From Corallium rubrum (lineage: Eukaryota; Cnidaria; Anthozoa; Scleralcyonacea; Coralliidae): a DNA stretch of 64,000 bases. The stretch lies in the NCBI GenBank assembly GCA_964035015.1, contig OZ035997.1, positions 15,883,467 through 15,947,466 on the forward strand. Reading direction: 5' to 3'. This document shows positions 1 to 9,929 of this stretch, piece by piece (positions within the stretch are counted from its first letter, which is position 1; each line of letters begins with the position of its first letter). The notes beneath the pieces were generated by a model. That model saw only the letters and a program-made list of their open reading frames with translations, made no database searches and was not told the DNA's origin. The translations under genes and the position numbers were made by a program.

Positions 1-346
1 TCTTATGGATTTTAATTTGTCTGAGAAAATATTATTGTCAACCTGACAATTCAAATCTGTTTATGTAAACTCTTAACACGATTTTCAAAGTGGATTTACC
101 ATCTTAACTTTGTAAGTTGTGCATTTGGGTTAGGTATTTTTGTTAAATGTTAGTTTCCCTTTCTTAGCTCAAGTTTTTCTGAGCTATACGTTGAAAAAAC
201 CAGCCAGTTTCATCTGCATTAGTTGAAGAAAACTATGCCGCCATTTTGTTCTTCACTACCCGCTATATATGGCCTGATATACATGCAGTTAGTAATGCAG
301 CCAATCGGATTGCAAGATAGCTCATATACCATTAGTGTATATGTGT

Positions 347-349
<3 letters not shown>

Positions 350-386
<37 letters not shown>
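350..386. repeat. (TA)n microsatellite
   Basis: About 18 uninterrupted TA units. It lies in otherwise unassigned AT-rich sequence (1-660) in which I see no gene. Confidence 0.95.
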
Positions 387-390
<4 letters not shown>

Positions 391-659
391 TTGAGTGATT
401 GAGTCCATGTTCGACTACACGAGTCACTCCATGAGTCCAGTCACGTTTTGTACTATGCCCCTACCCGGAAACCACGTCAATAGAACTAGTTGCGTTGCTT
501 CACTAACATAATAACATTCCTGGCAATGCCAAGGCAAACCTAAAATCAAGCTCAATCGTTCTTCTTCAGGTGAGGTATTAAAATCCGTTATCTGAATCCA
601 AGATATAGTTATTCTATTTTGATTTTTATATTTTTAAATAGGTATATAGAAATATAATA

Positions 660-1010
660 ATCTGTTTGAGCATTTGTCCCTGATTCGGCAGTATATCAAA
701 CCTTACTATATTTCGATATGTGTTTCAACAATGCCTACGCAGCACACTACTTTGATTAGATGTCTGGCCAGTTTTGGTTAATTTGAAAATGGAAGTGTGA
801 AAATATTATAAACCAAATGCGTAGGCAGTGTTGAAATACAAATCGAAATATAGTAAGGTTTAAGTACTGCCGAAATTTTTGAACGTTAGTTTCTACCGTA
901 TAGTTTCGAACGAAGGCCCTTCGTCAGAGAGAAACGTGGGCCTTCTCTCGAAACGTTAGAAACTACGTTCAATAATTTCGGCCGTGCTCAAACCTTACTA
1001 TATTTCGAAC
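660..1010. repeat. Penelope-end-like palindromic repeat with hammerhead-like core
   Basis: An imperfect inverted repeat shared with 42153-42325. Both share the flanking text reading 'cctacgcagcacactactt' and the inner 'cgaaggcccttcgtcagag'. On the minus strand 903-927 reads CTGACGA, a GC-rich hairpin, then GAAAC, which is the arrangement of a hammerhead ribozyme core. Such cores are known in the terminal repeats of Penelope-like elements. No reverse transcriptase is attached, so this is a solo or non-autonomous copy. Confidence 0.6.
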
Positions 1011-1787
1011 TGAAAGTATTTTTGTGAGTTAGTCGGTATTTTTATATACGTGACTTCTAAATACGATTGCCACTAATAAGGGGGTGTCTATATGGAGGCG
1101 AGCCAGCCCGCGGGGCTAGCCCACTTTGCCGAGATCGTGCGTATGCTATTGTTTCTTGTTAATTCTCACCTTGTGTTGATGTGAGAGCCGAGCCAGCCCG
1201 CCTAGCCGATACCTCGCTTTGTGAGACTGAGATCTTGGTTACCTGGACTGCTTTCCACTCAGGAAAATTTTGTTTGTCTTGTGAGCTCTCGCTCGGAACT
1301 AATGACTTGAACATAAAGCCAGGAAATTTTTCCTGCCTGTTCCTATCCTGTTCCTATAGCTCTTCGGCCTCTTCATAGTCGTATATAATTAGGTATTCAC
1401 TGCGTTGACTCTGAGGACAATTCTACCAAATTGGGAGTAGCTAATAATGTTCATGGGTAAAATGACGTGGGTAAAAGGTCGTGTGCAAAAAGTTTGGGGT
1501 AAAATGTCGTGGGTCGTGATTTTTCAAAAATTTGTGGAATAAATTATAGAATGAAATAAATATATTATAATTGAATTGAATAGCTAGCTATTCGGTTGGG
1601 GAGTTCGTTCCCGACAAAAGTGGATTCGGCACAAACTTGGCGAAGGCCAAATCTCTCTGGCTATTGCATTAATTGTCAAGAGTAATCGATAATATTAAGT
1701 ATTGTTACAGTTCAAGACTTCCAGTGTGGGAGATATTCATGTAGAACCAACCGCCTAAGTGAGCTAATTGACTCTGAAACTTGTTTA
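1011..1787. other. No gene seen; diverged repeat sequence
   Basis: Mixed low-complexity and GC-richer text (1081-1230 repeats the phrase 'gagccagcccgc'). Short open frames here have no recognisable domain or codon pattern. Confidence 0.5.
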
Positions 1788-2503
1788 ATCGAAAGCTGAT
1801 ATTTCGAAATATTTCGCAAAATTTACGAAGAATGGTACTAGGTTCTTAATTCTGCCCATGAAGCAAATGTGCGTGAAAATTATTGTAAAGCGTGACTGAA
1901 TGTCAGAGCAATATAATGTAGACACACACGGCCGAGCCCTGGTGTATCACTCCAGAAAAAGTGTACAGGATTTTGGGGATTTTCAAAATCCCGTGGGATT
2001 CTTTGGGGAATTTTTAGAATTTTTTTTGAGATTTTTGGCGATTATCTGAGATTATTTGAGATTTTTGGTGATATTCTAAGATTTTTTGAGAATTTTGCGG
2101 ATTTTTTGAGATTTTCGGAATTTTAAAGGTGTACGAGATTTTTTCGCTTCCCCGGACTTATTTAAATGCAATCACCACACGCAGATAAACTTGCCTGCGC
2201 CGCAGAAGTCCAAAACCCAGTTTTATCAGTGATAAAACCGGGTTTTGGACGTCTGCGGAGGTTGAAAGTTAATCAAAATACCATTCTCGGTAAATTTCGT
2301 GTTGTTGTAAGCTATAGTTTTCGAAATATTAGTAAATTATAAGTCCGAGGAAATGCCGTGTGCGTTTACAATACGTTGACGTTCTGTCATACGCTTTACA
2401 AAAATTTTCACGTACATTTGTTTGCATGGGCAGATACTATTTTTCGTAAATTTTGTGAAGTTCTAAGCGAAATGTTTCGAAATATCAGCTTTCGATTAGG
2501 CAG
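1788..2503. repeat. Foldback element with 120-bp inverted arms
   Basis: 1793-1910 and 2378-2502 are inverted copies of each other, both ending in the phrase 'atatcagctttcgatta'. The interior includes a T-rich quasi-tandem stretch (about 1965-2140, repeating 'ttttttgagattttt') and a separate short hairpin at 2200-2258. The element abuts and probably interrupts the Tc1 relic that follows. No coding capacity is evident. Confidence 0.7.
2200..2258. repeat. 59-bp hairpin
   Basis: Two 28-base arms with two mismatches, beginning CCGCAGAAGTCC and closing on a short TCAGTGA-type loop. It resembles the hairpin at 17193-17256 in length and in its 'ccgggt/accc' centre, but the sequences are only loosely alike. 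Confidence 0.7.
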
Positions 2504-3050
2504 GAGTGATGACAGGGTCTATGTCAGACGGATGGCAGGGGAGGAATTTAACGAAAAATGTGTCCCGCCACCTGTGAAATATGGGGGTGATAGGATCATG
2601 GTGTGCGAATGCATTAGTGCAAGAGGTGTTGGCTTTCTTAGTTAACAACGTATAGAAGGAAGGCAGAAAAAAGAAGGTTACCTATCGTTATCCTTGAAAA
2701 TGTGCTCATCCCAACCACTCACATGCTGGCAATCCCTAGTTAATGGATATTTCAGCAGGACAATGAACATGCCACACATGCATCCAAGCCAGTTAGAGAA
2801 CGGTTTAATAAAGAGAAAATCATCGTTATGGATTGGCCTGCACAGTCATCTGATCTCAATCCAATTAAGAATTTTAAGACCATATATGGCCCAAGCGCAA
2901 AATCCCGCAAATCTTAAAGAACTATGGACTGCTGTAAACACTACTTGGGAGGGATTCCCATTAGCTAGACTAACTACTTTAATAGCCAGCATCGCCAGCA
3001 GGTGTGCAGCTGTATTACTACTAAGTATTAAAACGTTATTTTCTGGGCTT
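2504..3050 (+). pseudogene. Decayed Tc1/mariner transposase, C-terminal half
   Basis: Frames here spell the Tc1-family catalytic-core pattern. First comes VYVRRMAGEEFNEKC, then PVKYGGDRIMVCECISARGVG, which matches the usual 'VKHGGGSVMVWGCFS..G.G' block. Next come a broken 'QQDN..H' block and a DWPAQSSDLNPI block. The tail reads LKELWTAVNTTWEGFP and RCAAVL, as in Tc1 C-termini. At least two frameshifts and in-frame stops (around 2640-2700 and 2760-2830) separate the blocks, and the N-terminal paired-type DNA-binding domain is not seen. The copy is old and cannot encode an active enzyme. The foldback at 1788-2503 lies directly upstream. Confidence 0.8.
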
Positions 3051-3499
3051 TTTTGTCTTGTTTTTGCTTTTTTATCATAATACTAGTTTATATTATCATT
3101 TCCATATTTCCATGACGTTGAGCAGTTCGTTTTGTGTATTTTCATTATTTTACTATAAGTATGTATTTACATACATAAAATTATATATATATTACCTGAT
3201 ATACAAACAAACGTGCCAGTCCGCTGTGGTAAAATCGTCTGACGTTAGTCAGAGTGAAATATTAATAAAGGGAATTCAGGGTTCAGAGGGTTTAGTAACA
3301 AAATTCTGACGATTACAGACTTACAGTACCCACGAAACTAAACTACACACTACAGAAAATCCAGCATGACTATAGGAAACAGATGTCTTTACTCGTCCTT
3401 TTTATTAATTAAGATTTCCATATAGAACGAACAAGGTAATCCATATAATTATTTAATATATACGCGTAATCTTAACCATTTCTTTTTCTTTTTTTACAG
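3051..3499 (+). other. Presumed 5' intron of the cupin gene
   Basis: AT-rich sequence ending in a strong polypyrimidine tract and AG (3480-3499, 'ttctttttctttttttacag'), a textbook 3' splice site 18 bases before the cupin start codon. The upstream untranslated exon was not identified. Confidence 0.6.
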
Positions 3500-3517
3500 T
3501 TTACCTTAACAACCAAA

Positions 3518-4069
3518 ATGAGCAACTTTGAAAGTCGAAAAGATATTCTTGTGGAGCAACTCAAACTGTCGCCACTTTCGGAAGAAGGGGGATTCTTTTT
3601 GGAAACATACCGATCAAACATAAACATGCAGACTGGAGCGGACGGAGAATCAAGAAATTTGACTACAATAATTTATTATCTGATGTCTGCAGACAACGGA
3701 GGACGAAATTATATTCATAGCAATAAAAGTGATATTGTGCACTTCTTTCAAGGTGGTTGGCCAGTGCAGTACATCACTGTTTCACCTGACGGAGAATATG
3801 AAGAGTTTGTTCTTGGGCCAGATGTACGTAATGGGGAGGTAATGCAGTTAACCGTGAAGGGCAATTACTTGAAAGCTGCTCGATTAATGACAGAGAGGAC
3901 AGGGCATGAAACATTTCCTGGGGAAACTCCATTTACCCTTATTTCCGAAGTCGTCGCTCCAGGCTTTGAATACCAAGATCGCCACGTTTTTTCCAAGAAT
4001 GAAATAAAAGACCTCTACCCTGATTTGTGGACAAAACTGCAAGATTTCACTACCCCAGAAAACATATAA
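3518..4069 (+). CDS. DUF985 / cupin_5 family protein
   Basis: An intact 183-residue protein matching the DUF985 (cupin_5) family, small single-domain beta-barrel proteins usually of 140-200 residues whose biochemical role is poorly defined. Family blocks in order: LSPLSEEGGFFLETYRS (residues 17-33; family 'HPEGG..re.yR'), LTTIIYYLMS (48-57), NYIHSNKSDIVHFFQGG (64-80; His67 and His75 lie where cupins bind metal), LGPDVRNGE (99-107), and VVAPGFEYQDRHVF (145-158; family 'vaPGFdf.df'). The chosen ATG follows a 3' splice site by 18 bases and has A at -3. No signal peptide or membrane segment is seen, so it is probably cytosolic. The CDS lies in one exon. A Polinton-like element begins about 105 bases after the stop, likely within or just past the 3' UTR, and no AATAAA is visible before it. 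Confidence 0.9.
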   Translation: MSNFESRKDILVEQLKLSPLSEEGGFFLETYRSNINMQTGADGESRNLTTIIYYLMSADNGGRNYIHSNKSDIVHFFQGGWPVQYITVSPDGEYEEFVLGPDVRNGEVMQLTVKGNYLKAARLMTERTGHETFPGETPFTLISEVVAPGFEYQDRHVFSKNEIKDLYPDLWTKLQDFTTPENI

Positions 4070-4168
4070 ATTGCAGTAAAACACTCTGTTATTACGCTTA
4101 AACGTTTTAAAGTAAATGTAGCCGCATGTTTTATAGATTATCTTTTTATACTTATTTGCTATACTTAT

Positions 4169-4174
4169 TTTGTC
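4169..4174. repeat. Left target-site duplication of Polinton palindrome 1
   Basis: TTTGTC here and at 14493-14498 flank the element. Because the next base outward also agrees, the match can be read as 8 bp (TTTTGTCA) if the element is taken to begin GTAGTAAT. The 6-bp reading with AG...CT ends is the Polinton rule. Confidence 0.75.
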
Positions 4175-4175
4175 A

Positions 4176-6390
4176 GTAGTAATACCCCCCCATCGGGCGG
4201 CGGAAGTAATTAGTATGCAAACGGTGTGTAGCCCCTCATCTCATTAGTATTCATTTTATAGCGTCGCGTTACGTCACTAAGTTCTAACCCTAGTCCCGGC
4301 ACCCCCGTACCCCCGCTTTTAGCCAACCCTCCGGGATTTTTACTACGTCATTCATTCTCATGCTCCTTCAGGACCCCCTAGCCCTAACTTTCCCCCTAGC
4401 CCTAGCTTTCATTCAACCCCCCGGTTTTCACTACGTCATACCGACTTATTATTTATTCATTCTCAGACTCCTTTGGGACGTAGTAACCCTAACTTTCCCC
4501 CTAACCCTAGATGTTACTTAACCCCCGTCATTCCCGATTGGTCTCCGACTGATTTCCGAAGTTACGTCATTATCAAAAGACGCTAGACTTATTTCTTTAT
4601 AACTAATAGAAACCAACTTTCATTTAAACCCTTAACCCTACTTATAGCCAACACTTGTGGGACACGTAAACGCACGGAGCATGCGTACAGTAAACTTTAA
4701 CAAAATAGACGTTCTTCACAAGGAACTAAAGAGAAATTGATAGAGGCACTTTATATTTTTTATCTGAAACCTTGTCTGGAGGATTATAGAGAGTTCTGAA
4801 CAGCGTAAGTGTCTGAATTGGCAGAGAGAACTGCTCTGGTCAAACCTGAATATTATTTGAATAATATGGAGACTTTGAATATTATATTAGTCAGAACCTA
4901 AATGACCAAACAGTCTTATACACGTTTGGTGGCAATAAGTGTTAACAATTTTAGAGAGTTATCGTTTACTTTGGCCTAGTTTGTAGAGGAACGAAACAGA
5001 AATGGATAGAGGCACTTTATATTTTTTGTCTTAAACTTGGTTTGGAGGAATATAGCGGGTTTTTGGTTAAGTAATCCGAGTGTTATTTTCGAAGAGATGA
5101 ATGTTGACAGTTTTGGTCGAATTATTGCCTATCTAACCTTAGTCTATAACCTACTAGTGATTCCTTGGATGAAGAAACAGTTCGAGAAGTCGTAAGAAGA
5201 CACAAATCAATTCGAAGAGCAAAGACTTGTCCATATATAACTGAGATGCATCATGGTTACTAGGCTTTCTCTTTATAAGTGAGGAAATTGTAGGAAGATA
5301 GAATGAAGAATCACTTCGAGAAATCGTGAAAAGAACGATTTTAAGTGTCGATATATAAAGGCAAAGCAGTTTATTACTTTGAAAGCGTTGCTACGCTTTC
5401 TGTTACTAAGTGTGATATTTGCATATTTATCCTCAGTGCACGTGCAGGAGACAAAAGAAAAAACTCATTAGGGGTCATTAAGAGGATTAAGCGCTTAGGC
5501 AAGTCTAGGCGATGTCATTAGCAGTGTTACCATAGCGTCCTTCATTCGTCTCAGGCTCCTTTGGGACCCTCTACTATTACTCAGACCCCCGTGTAATACG
5601 TCATAACCGATAGCTCTCCGATTAATTCCCGAAGTTCCAAATGTTTGACAAACGGTGTCTTTCATGTGTGGGGTCTCTGGAGTATACACCTCCTATTTTA
5701 AGTCTTTAGGCATTATGAGAATATTTCGTTTGTATTCTTTCAATGACTTGGTGGCTCTTAAAAGCTTGTAATTTTTAAAATGTGATTTGTTTAAAGAAAC
5801 ATGTTTTTATAATAAGACTAAATAACGAAATAAAGTTTCAAAAATATATAATTTCATATTTACCATCACACAAAGCTCCTAATATTTACAAACAACGCAA
5901 AAGTTAAAATCCATAAGTATCGGAATTATTTACAATCACTCGCTATCTATTACGGTTGTATATCCAATATATGTTAAATATCTCACAGTGTACATAAAAA
6001 TCCATTACCTGTCAGTAGGACAAAGTGAATAAATCAAAATTGATTACTAATACTTAGATTGAGGAGATGTCTTTGGGAGTCCAAAACCGTTGTGTGAACA
6101 CGGAACGGTTTGCCGTACTCGTAAGTCAAACGAGAAGTCGCGCGAGTATGAGGAATCGAATCGAGAAACTGTAAGAACGTAAGATACAGACGAAATATTA
6201 TTTGTCTATGGAATGGTTGAGTGCAATGTTGCCATATTTGTATAAGTCCATGTACACTAATGATGTTAATGGCTCATTAGCAATTTAAACAAAAGAACGA
6301 GTCTGGGCGAGTCTGAGCGACGTCAGAGCTTAGACAAAGAAATCCTAATTAATATGCTTATTCACGGCGTCGGTTTTCTCGGCGTATCAT
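4176..6390. repeat. Left terminal/subterminal arm of palindrome 1
   Basis: About 2.2 kb without a convincing gene. It carries short clusters resembling CCCTAA (4290-4520), a twice-used phrase 'gaggcactttatatttttt' (about 4742-4765 and 5008-5028), and a copy of the central core sequence at about 5060-5240. The mirror copy lies at 12435-14491. Confidence 0.7.
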
Positions 6391-6909
6391 TTGCTTACTA
6401 TTTGCTGTTGGAGTAAGACCGCAGAGATGGAGGGTTTATATGAAAAATTGTTTTCAATGTTCGAAGATATTTACAATGAAACTTTGTGGGAAGAATATTC
6501 GAAGCTTTGTCGTGAAAAGTGCAATGGTTGTAGGACTAACCATCCTAGTCAGAAGCAACATAGTTGCCTAACAGATGATGAGCAACGGAGATGGTGCTAT
6601 GAAGAGACCAGGACAAACGTCGACGAACGAATCTGGATAGAGTTCAACGAAGCGGGAGAGGCGTTGAAATTACAAAATCAAAGAGACTCTCAAAAAACTT
6701 CAGAGACAATGGTCGAGTCGAAGGAAATTGACGACTCGCCAAATATTCTTTCTATATCTGTTCTGTTTAGCTGTCCATTAAAGTATCTGTACGAAGTAAA
6801 AGACACAGGTGTAAAATTTACGAGTACGATAAAGAATCCTCGGGAGGCTTACGAGGAGTATCTTCTTGAAAAGTCTAGAAACTTAACGACGAAAAGCAAT
6901 CTGAACTAA
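6391..6909 (+). CDS. Cys/His-rich protein of Polinton element 1 (left copy)
   Basis: 172 residues, or 160 if translation starts at the internal Met at 6427 (MEGLYEKLF). An acidic N-terminal helix is followed by a Cys/His cluster (C-x3-C-x2-C then HPSQ-x3-H-x-C), which suggests a small zinc-binding fold. Small proteins with a similar 'GC..HPSQ..H.C' signature are, as far as I recall, common in cnidarian and crustacean Polinton-type elements, but I know no assigned function. It converges with the zinc-finger and ATPase genes. The mirror copy at 11916-12434 differs by one residue. Confidence 0.6.
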   Translation: MLTICCWSKTAEMEGLYEKLFSMFEDIYNETLWEEYSKLCREKCNGCRTNHPSQKQHSCLTDDEQRRWCYEETRTNVDERIWIEFNEAGEALKLQNQRDSQKTSETMVESKEIDDSPNILSISVLFSCPLKYLYEVKDTGVKFTSTIKNPREAYEEYLLEKSRNLTTKSNLN

Positions 6910-7141
6910 TGCTATATGTGTTGTGAGAACATTATCGAGTTAATCCAGAGCTAAATTATGTTTTAAGTTAAAAAAATTACTTGAACTATATAGTGTGTAA
7001 GAAAGATGTGTAATTTTATCTGAAGAAAAATTCATAAAGACATACGAGCAACATTATAGTTCTTTGTAGTTTATAACAAATTACAGTGTGCAAATTGACA
7101 GCTAATTATTTACATAAACTGTCCTGCGTTTACGATTTCTT

Positions 7142-7588
7142 CTAGCGCACCCACTTCTTAGAGATATCGTTTGTTTCTCTGTTGTCAAAGCACTGCTCGC
7201 TCTTTATGGGGAATTTTGATATTTTCCGGGTTTTTTTGCGTTGTTTATTATTTACGGACTCCCCATGCTGCTCTCTTAGATAATTATTGAAGTTTGTTGC
7301 CATTTCCTCTTGTCTCTTTATAATGCTTTTCAAAGTTTTCTCCATATTTAGTTCTGTGCTGTCTGCGATAGGTTCTTTACTCTGTAAAGGAACACATATT
7401 CCACTTTTACTCCATTTTAGCCATTTAGCGCGTTCTTTGATATCCATGTGATGTACTTGGTCAAGATGATTTGCTAGCCTTGCAAGATTAGTGCTTCCGC
7501 ACCCGAAGACAGGACAGTTTCTACGTGTGCGACCCATGTTTAGTTGTTTACTCGAGCAATAACAGAAAGCATTTGACATTTTTGGCAT
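7142..7588 (-). CDS. Small C2H2 zinc-finger protein of Polinton element 1 (left copy)
   Basis: 148 residues; an internal Met (MGRTRRNC) is an alternative start. One finger of form C-x4-C-x10-H-x4-H (CPVFGC...HLDQVH) is followed by 'ERAKWLKW' and a charged C-terminal region rich in Lys, Gln and Arg. This suggests a DNA- or RNA-binding accessory protein. It lies head-to-tail with the ATPase gene, about 490 bases apart, in the same orientation. The mirror copy starts at 11236. Function is unknown. Confidence 0.6.
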   Translation of the reverse strand: MPKMSNAFCYCSSKQLNMGRTRRNCPVFGCGSTNLARLANHLDQVHHMDIKERAKWLKWSKSGICVPLQSKEPIADSTELNMEKTLKSIIKRQEEMATNFNNYLREQHGESVNNKQRKKTRKISKFPIKSEQCFDNRETNDISKKWVR

Positions 7589-8073
7589 GTTAGATGCTTT
7601 TATTAGGCCCTTCTAGGCCTTATTTGGCCTATTTTGGCCCGTTTAGGCCTTTTTGGCCCGTTCAAAGATACCCCCATCATCCCTGGGGCACCCCCCCCAA
7701 AAGATACTACCAATACCCCTAGGGTGCCCCCAAAGATATCCCCATCACCCCTGGTAACTTATACATTTAACCTGTACCAAAGGAATATCAGAAAGACATA
7801 TACATTATTTGTAAATACTTTATTGAACTTCAGCATAGTACAGAAGATAATGTGTCAACGATTCACCAGTAACTTTAATTCTTATAATTGGTGTCATTCC
7901 AATACTATGGCGTTTAGATTGATTGTAGGAGTACACTAGTTTTTTGTAATACTGGTTTCTTTCGTTTGATGAAATCTAAACATATATTCAAAATGCACTG
8001 TCCTGTATAGCCTTTAATAAACCATTATCAGTATGTTTCAATGTCGCTTTTCTCAGGTATTCAGCACTTATTT

Positions 8074-8892
8074 TCATACCCGGGGTTGATATACATAATG
8101 TGTATCAGTCGGAAATATCCCTGATCTTACTCGGATTTCATCGGGACATGTCGGCGTGAGATCGACAAACAGGTAAGAATACGGGTCTTTGGTTGCCATC
8201 TGGTAGGCTTGCTGGAAAAACTTTGTGTTGTCGGGATACAACTGTTTGGCTAGATGAGTTACTTGACTTGCATCACGAACATTTTTTGTTAGGACAAAGT
8301 AACTAGCGTTGAGAGAGATGGTACGATGGTCTTTGCTTTGATGAAATAAGTTTTGCACAATATAAATCACGCTGAGATTACCATGGTGCGATTTCTTCGT
8401 GAACAGCTTGGCAATAATCGTATCTTTTTCTCCCATCATGTCATCAATGATAAATAGATTTCTTATTTGGGGATTAATACTATCCAATATAGATTCGGAT
8501 AAATCTTGCACAAACTGAATCCCAGGAATAAGAAGTTCCATTTTAGCAAACGTGTCTTGGTACTCAGAATAAAAATAAATTATATTTTCTGGGACAGGGT
8601 CGATCATGATTTGGGCGTTGGCTAACAATTCCTTGACAAAGGTTGTCTTCCCAGTCTTGGTCCCCCCAGAGACCAAGAGCCCAAAGGGATGTGTTAATTG
8701 TATGGAGTATGTCTTTTTGTTGTCTTGGTAATTCGATGCGGTTCCATCAAATGGCGAATGCTTAAATGTAGAATCAGTAGACATCGTTTGAATTGGCCGA
8801 TCTCCCCCATGCAGGACCTTTATGTGGCGTTGTAAATTAAATTGTCTTGAAAAGCTCTTTCCGCAAATATTACAAGCGCTAGGCATGTTCAC
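8074..8892 (-). CDS. A32-type packaging ATPase with N-terminal zinc finger (left copy)
   Basis: 272 residues. A C2H2 finger (C7, C10, H23, H28) is fused to a FtsK/HerA-superfamily packaging ATPase. Walker A is GGTKTGKTT (residues 76-84), Walker B is NLFIIDDMMGE (145-155), and the downstream motif is IYIVQNLFHQ (177-185). The pattern 'sHHGNLSVIYIVQNLF...R.ISLNA.YFVL.KN.RD..Q...LA.Q.YP' is characteristic of Polinton/adintovirus ATPases, which in their viruses drive DNA into the capsid. The finger could recognise element DNA (inference). The right-arm copy encodes an identical protein. Confidence 0.85.
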   Translation of the reverse strand: MNMPSACNICGKSFSRQFNLQRHIKVLHGGDRPIQTMSTDSTFKHSPFDGTASNYQDNKKTYSIQLTHPFGLLVSGGTKTGKTTFVKELLANAQIMIDPVPENIIYFYSEYQDTFAKMELLIPGIQFVQDLSESILDSINPQIRNLFIIDDMMGEKDTIIAKLFTKKSHHGNLSVIYIVQNLFHQSKDHRTISLNASYFVLTKNVRDASQVTHLAKQLYPDNTKFFQQAYQMATKDPYSYLFVDLTPTCPDEIRVRSGIFPTDTHYVYQPRV

Positions 8893-9032
8893 ACAACAAC
8901 TCTCAAATTACTTGTGAAAATGTCCGGGAGAAAAGTACGATTATATCCTTGAGTTTCTTCTCTAATGCATGTGGGATATCAAAACGAACCAACTCGCAGC
9001 TGAACGTCACTTGGACGTTACTTAGACGCCGC

Positions 9033-9250
9033 CTCTAAATGAATAACTCATGAGTTACTCATGAATAAATGAGTTACTCATGAGTAAATGAGCAACTCAC
9101 GAGTTACTCATGAGTAAATGAGTAACTCGTGAGTTGCTCATGAGTAAATGAGTAACTCGTGAGTTGCTCATGAGTAAATGAGCAACTCGTGAGTTACTCA
9201 TGAGTAAATGAGTAACTCGTGAGTTACTCATGAGTAAATGAGTAACTCAC
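9033..9250. repeat. Left central minisatellite, 30-bp self-complementary unit
   Basis: About seven tandem units of period 30, each built from ATGAGTAACTCGTGAGTTAC-like text. Each unit contains short palindromes (CTCATGAG and ACTCGTGAGT), so single strands could fold at many registers. It is mirrored at 9515-9780. It sits between the ATPase promoter side and the core. Confidence 0.9.
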
Positions 9251-9514
9251 GTGGAAAAGTCTTTGCTCTTCGCTTTTCGAATTGATTTGTGTCTTCTTAC
9301 GACTTCTCGAACTGTTTCTTCATCCAAGGAATCACTAGTAGGTTAGATAGGCAATAATTCGACCAAAACTGTCAACACTCATCTCTTCGAAAATAACACT
9401 CGGATTACTTAACCAAAAACCCACTAGTGATTCCTTGGATGAAGAAACAGCTCGAGAAGTCGTAAGAAGACACAAATCAATTCGAAAAGCGAAGAGCAAA
9501 GACTTGTCCACGTG
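9251..9514. repeat. Core of palindrome 1
   Basis: Two inverted arms of about 90 bases (9251-9340 and 9423-9513) flank an 82-base unique spacer. This is the only non-mirrored DNA of the element. The arms and spacer resemble the subterminal blocks at about 5060-5240 and 13580-13790, so the core looks like a captured copy of the element's own end region. Confidence 0.75.
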
Positions 9515-9780
9515 AGTTACTCATTTACTCATGAGTAACTCGTGAGTTACTCATTTACTCATGAGTAACTCGTGAGTTGCTCATTTACTCATGAGTAACT
9601 CACGAGTTACTCATTTACTCATGAGTAACTCACGAGTTACTCATTTACTCATGAGTAACTCGTGAGTTACTCATTTACTCATGAGTAACTCACGAGTTAC
9701 TCATTTACTCATGAGTAACTCACGAGTTGCTCATTTACTCATGAGTAACTCATTTATTCATGAGTAACTCATGAGTTATT
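9515..9780. repeat. Right central minisatellite
   Basis: Mirror image of the left minisatellite with about two more 30-bp units, so copy number has drifted between arms while the genes have not. Confidence 0.9.
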
Positions 9781-9929
9781 CATTTAGAGGCGGCGTCTAA
9801 GTAACGTCCAAGTGACGTTCAGCTGCGAGTTGGTTCGTTTTGATATCCCACATGCATTAGAGAAGAAACTCAAGGATATAATCGTACTTTTCTCCCGGAC
9901 ATTTTCACAAGTAATTTGAGAGTTGTTGT

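Noticed and set aside
3884-4084. 66-codon minus-strand frame opposite the cupin gene
   Set aside because: It is the antisense shadow of a well-supported coding exon and has no domain.
5495-5689. 64-codon frame mirrored at 13136-13330
   Set aside because: Conserved between arms only because the arms are identical; composition and lack of motif give no support for a gene.
9033-9780. CRISPR-like regular repeats
   Set aside because: The 30-bp units are contiguous with no spacers, mirror each other and lie in a eukaryotic element; a minisatellite, not CRISPR.
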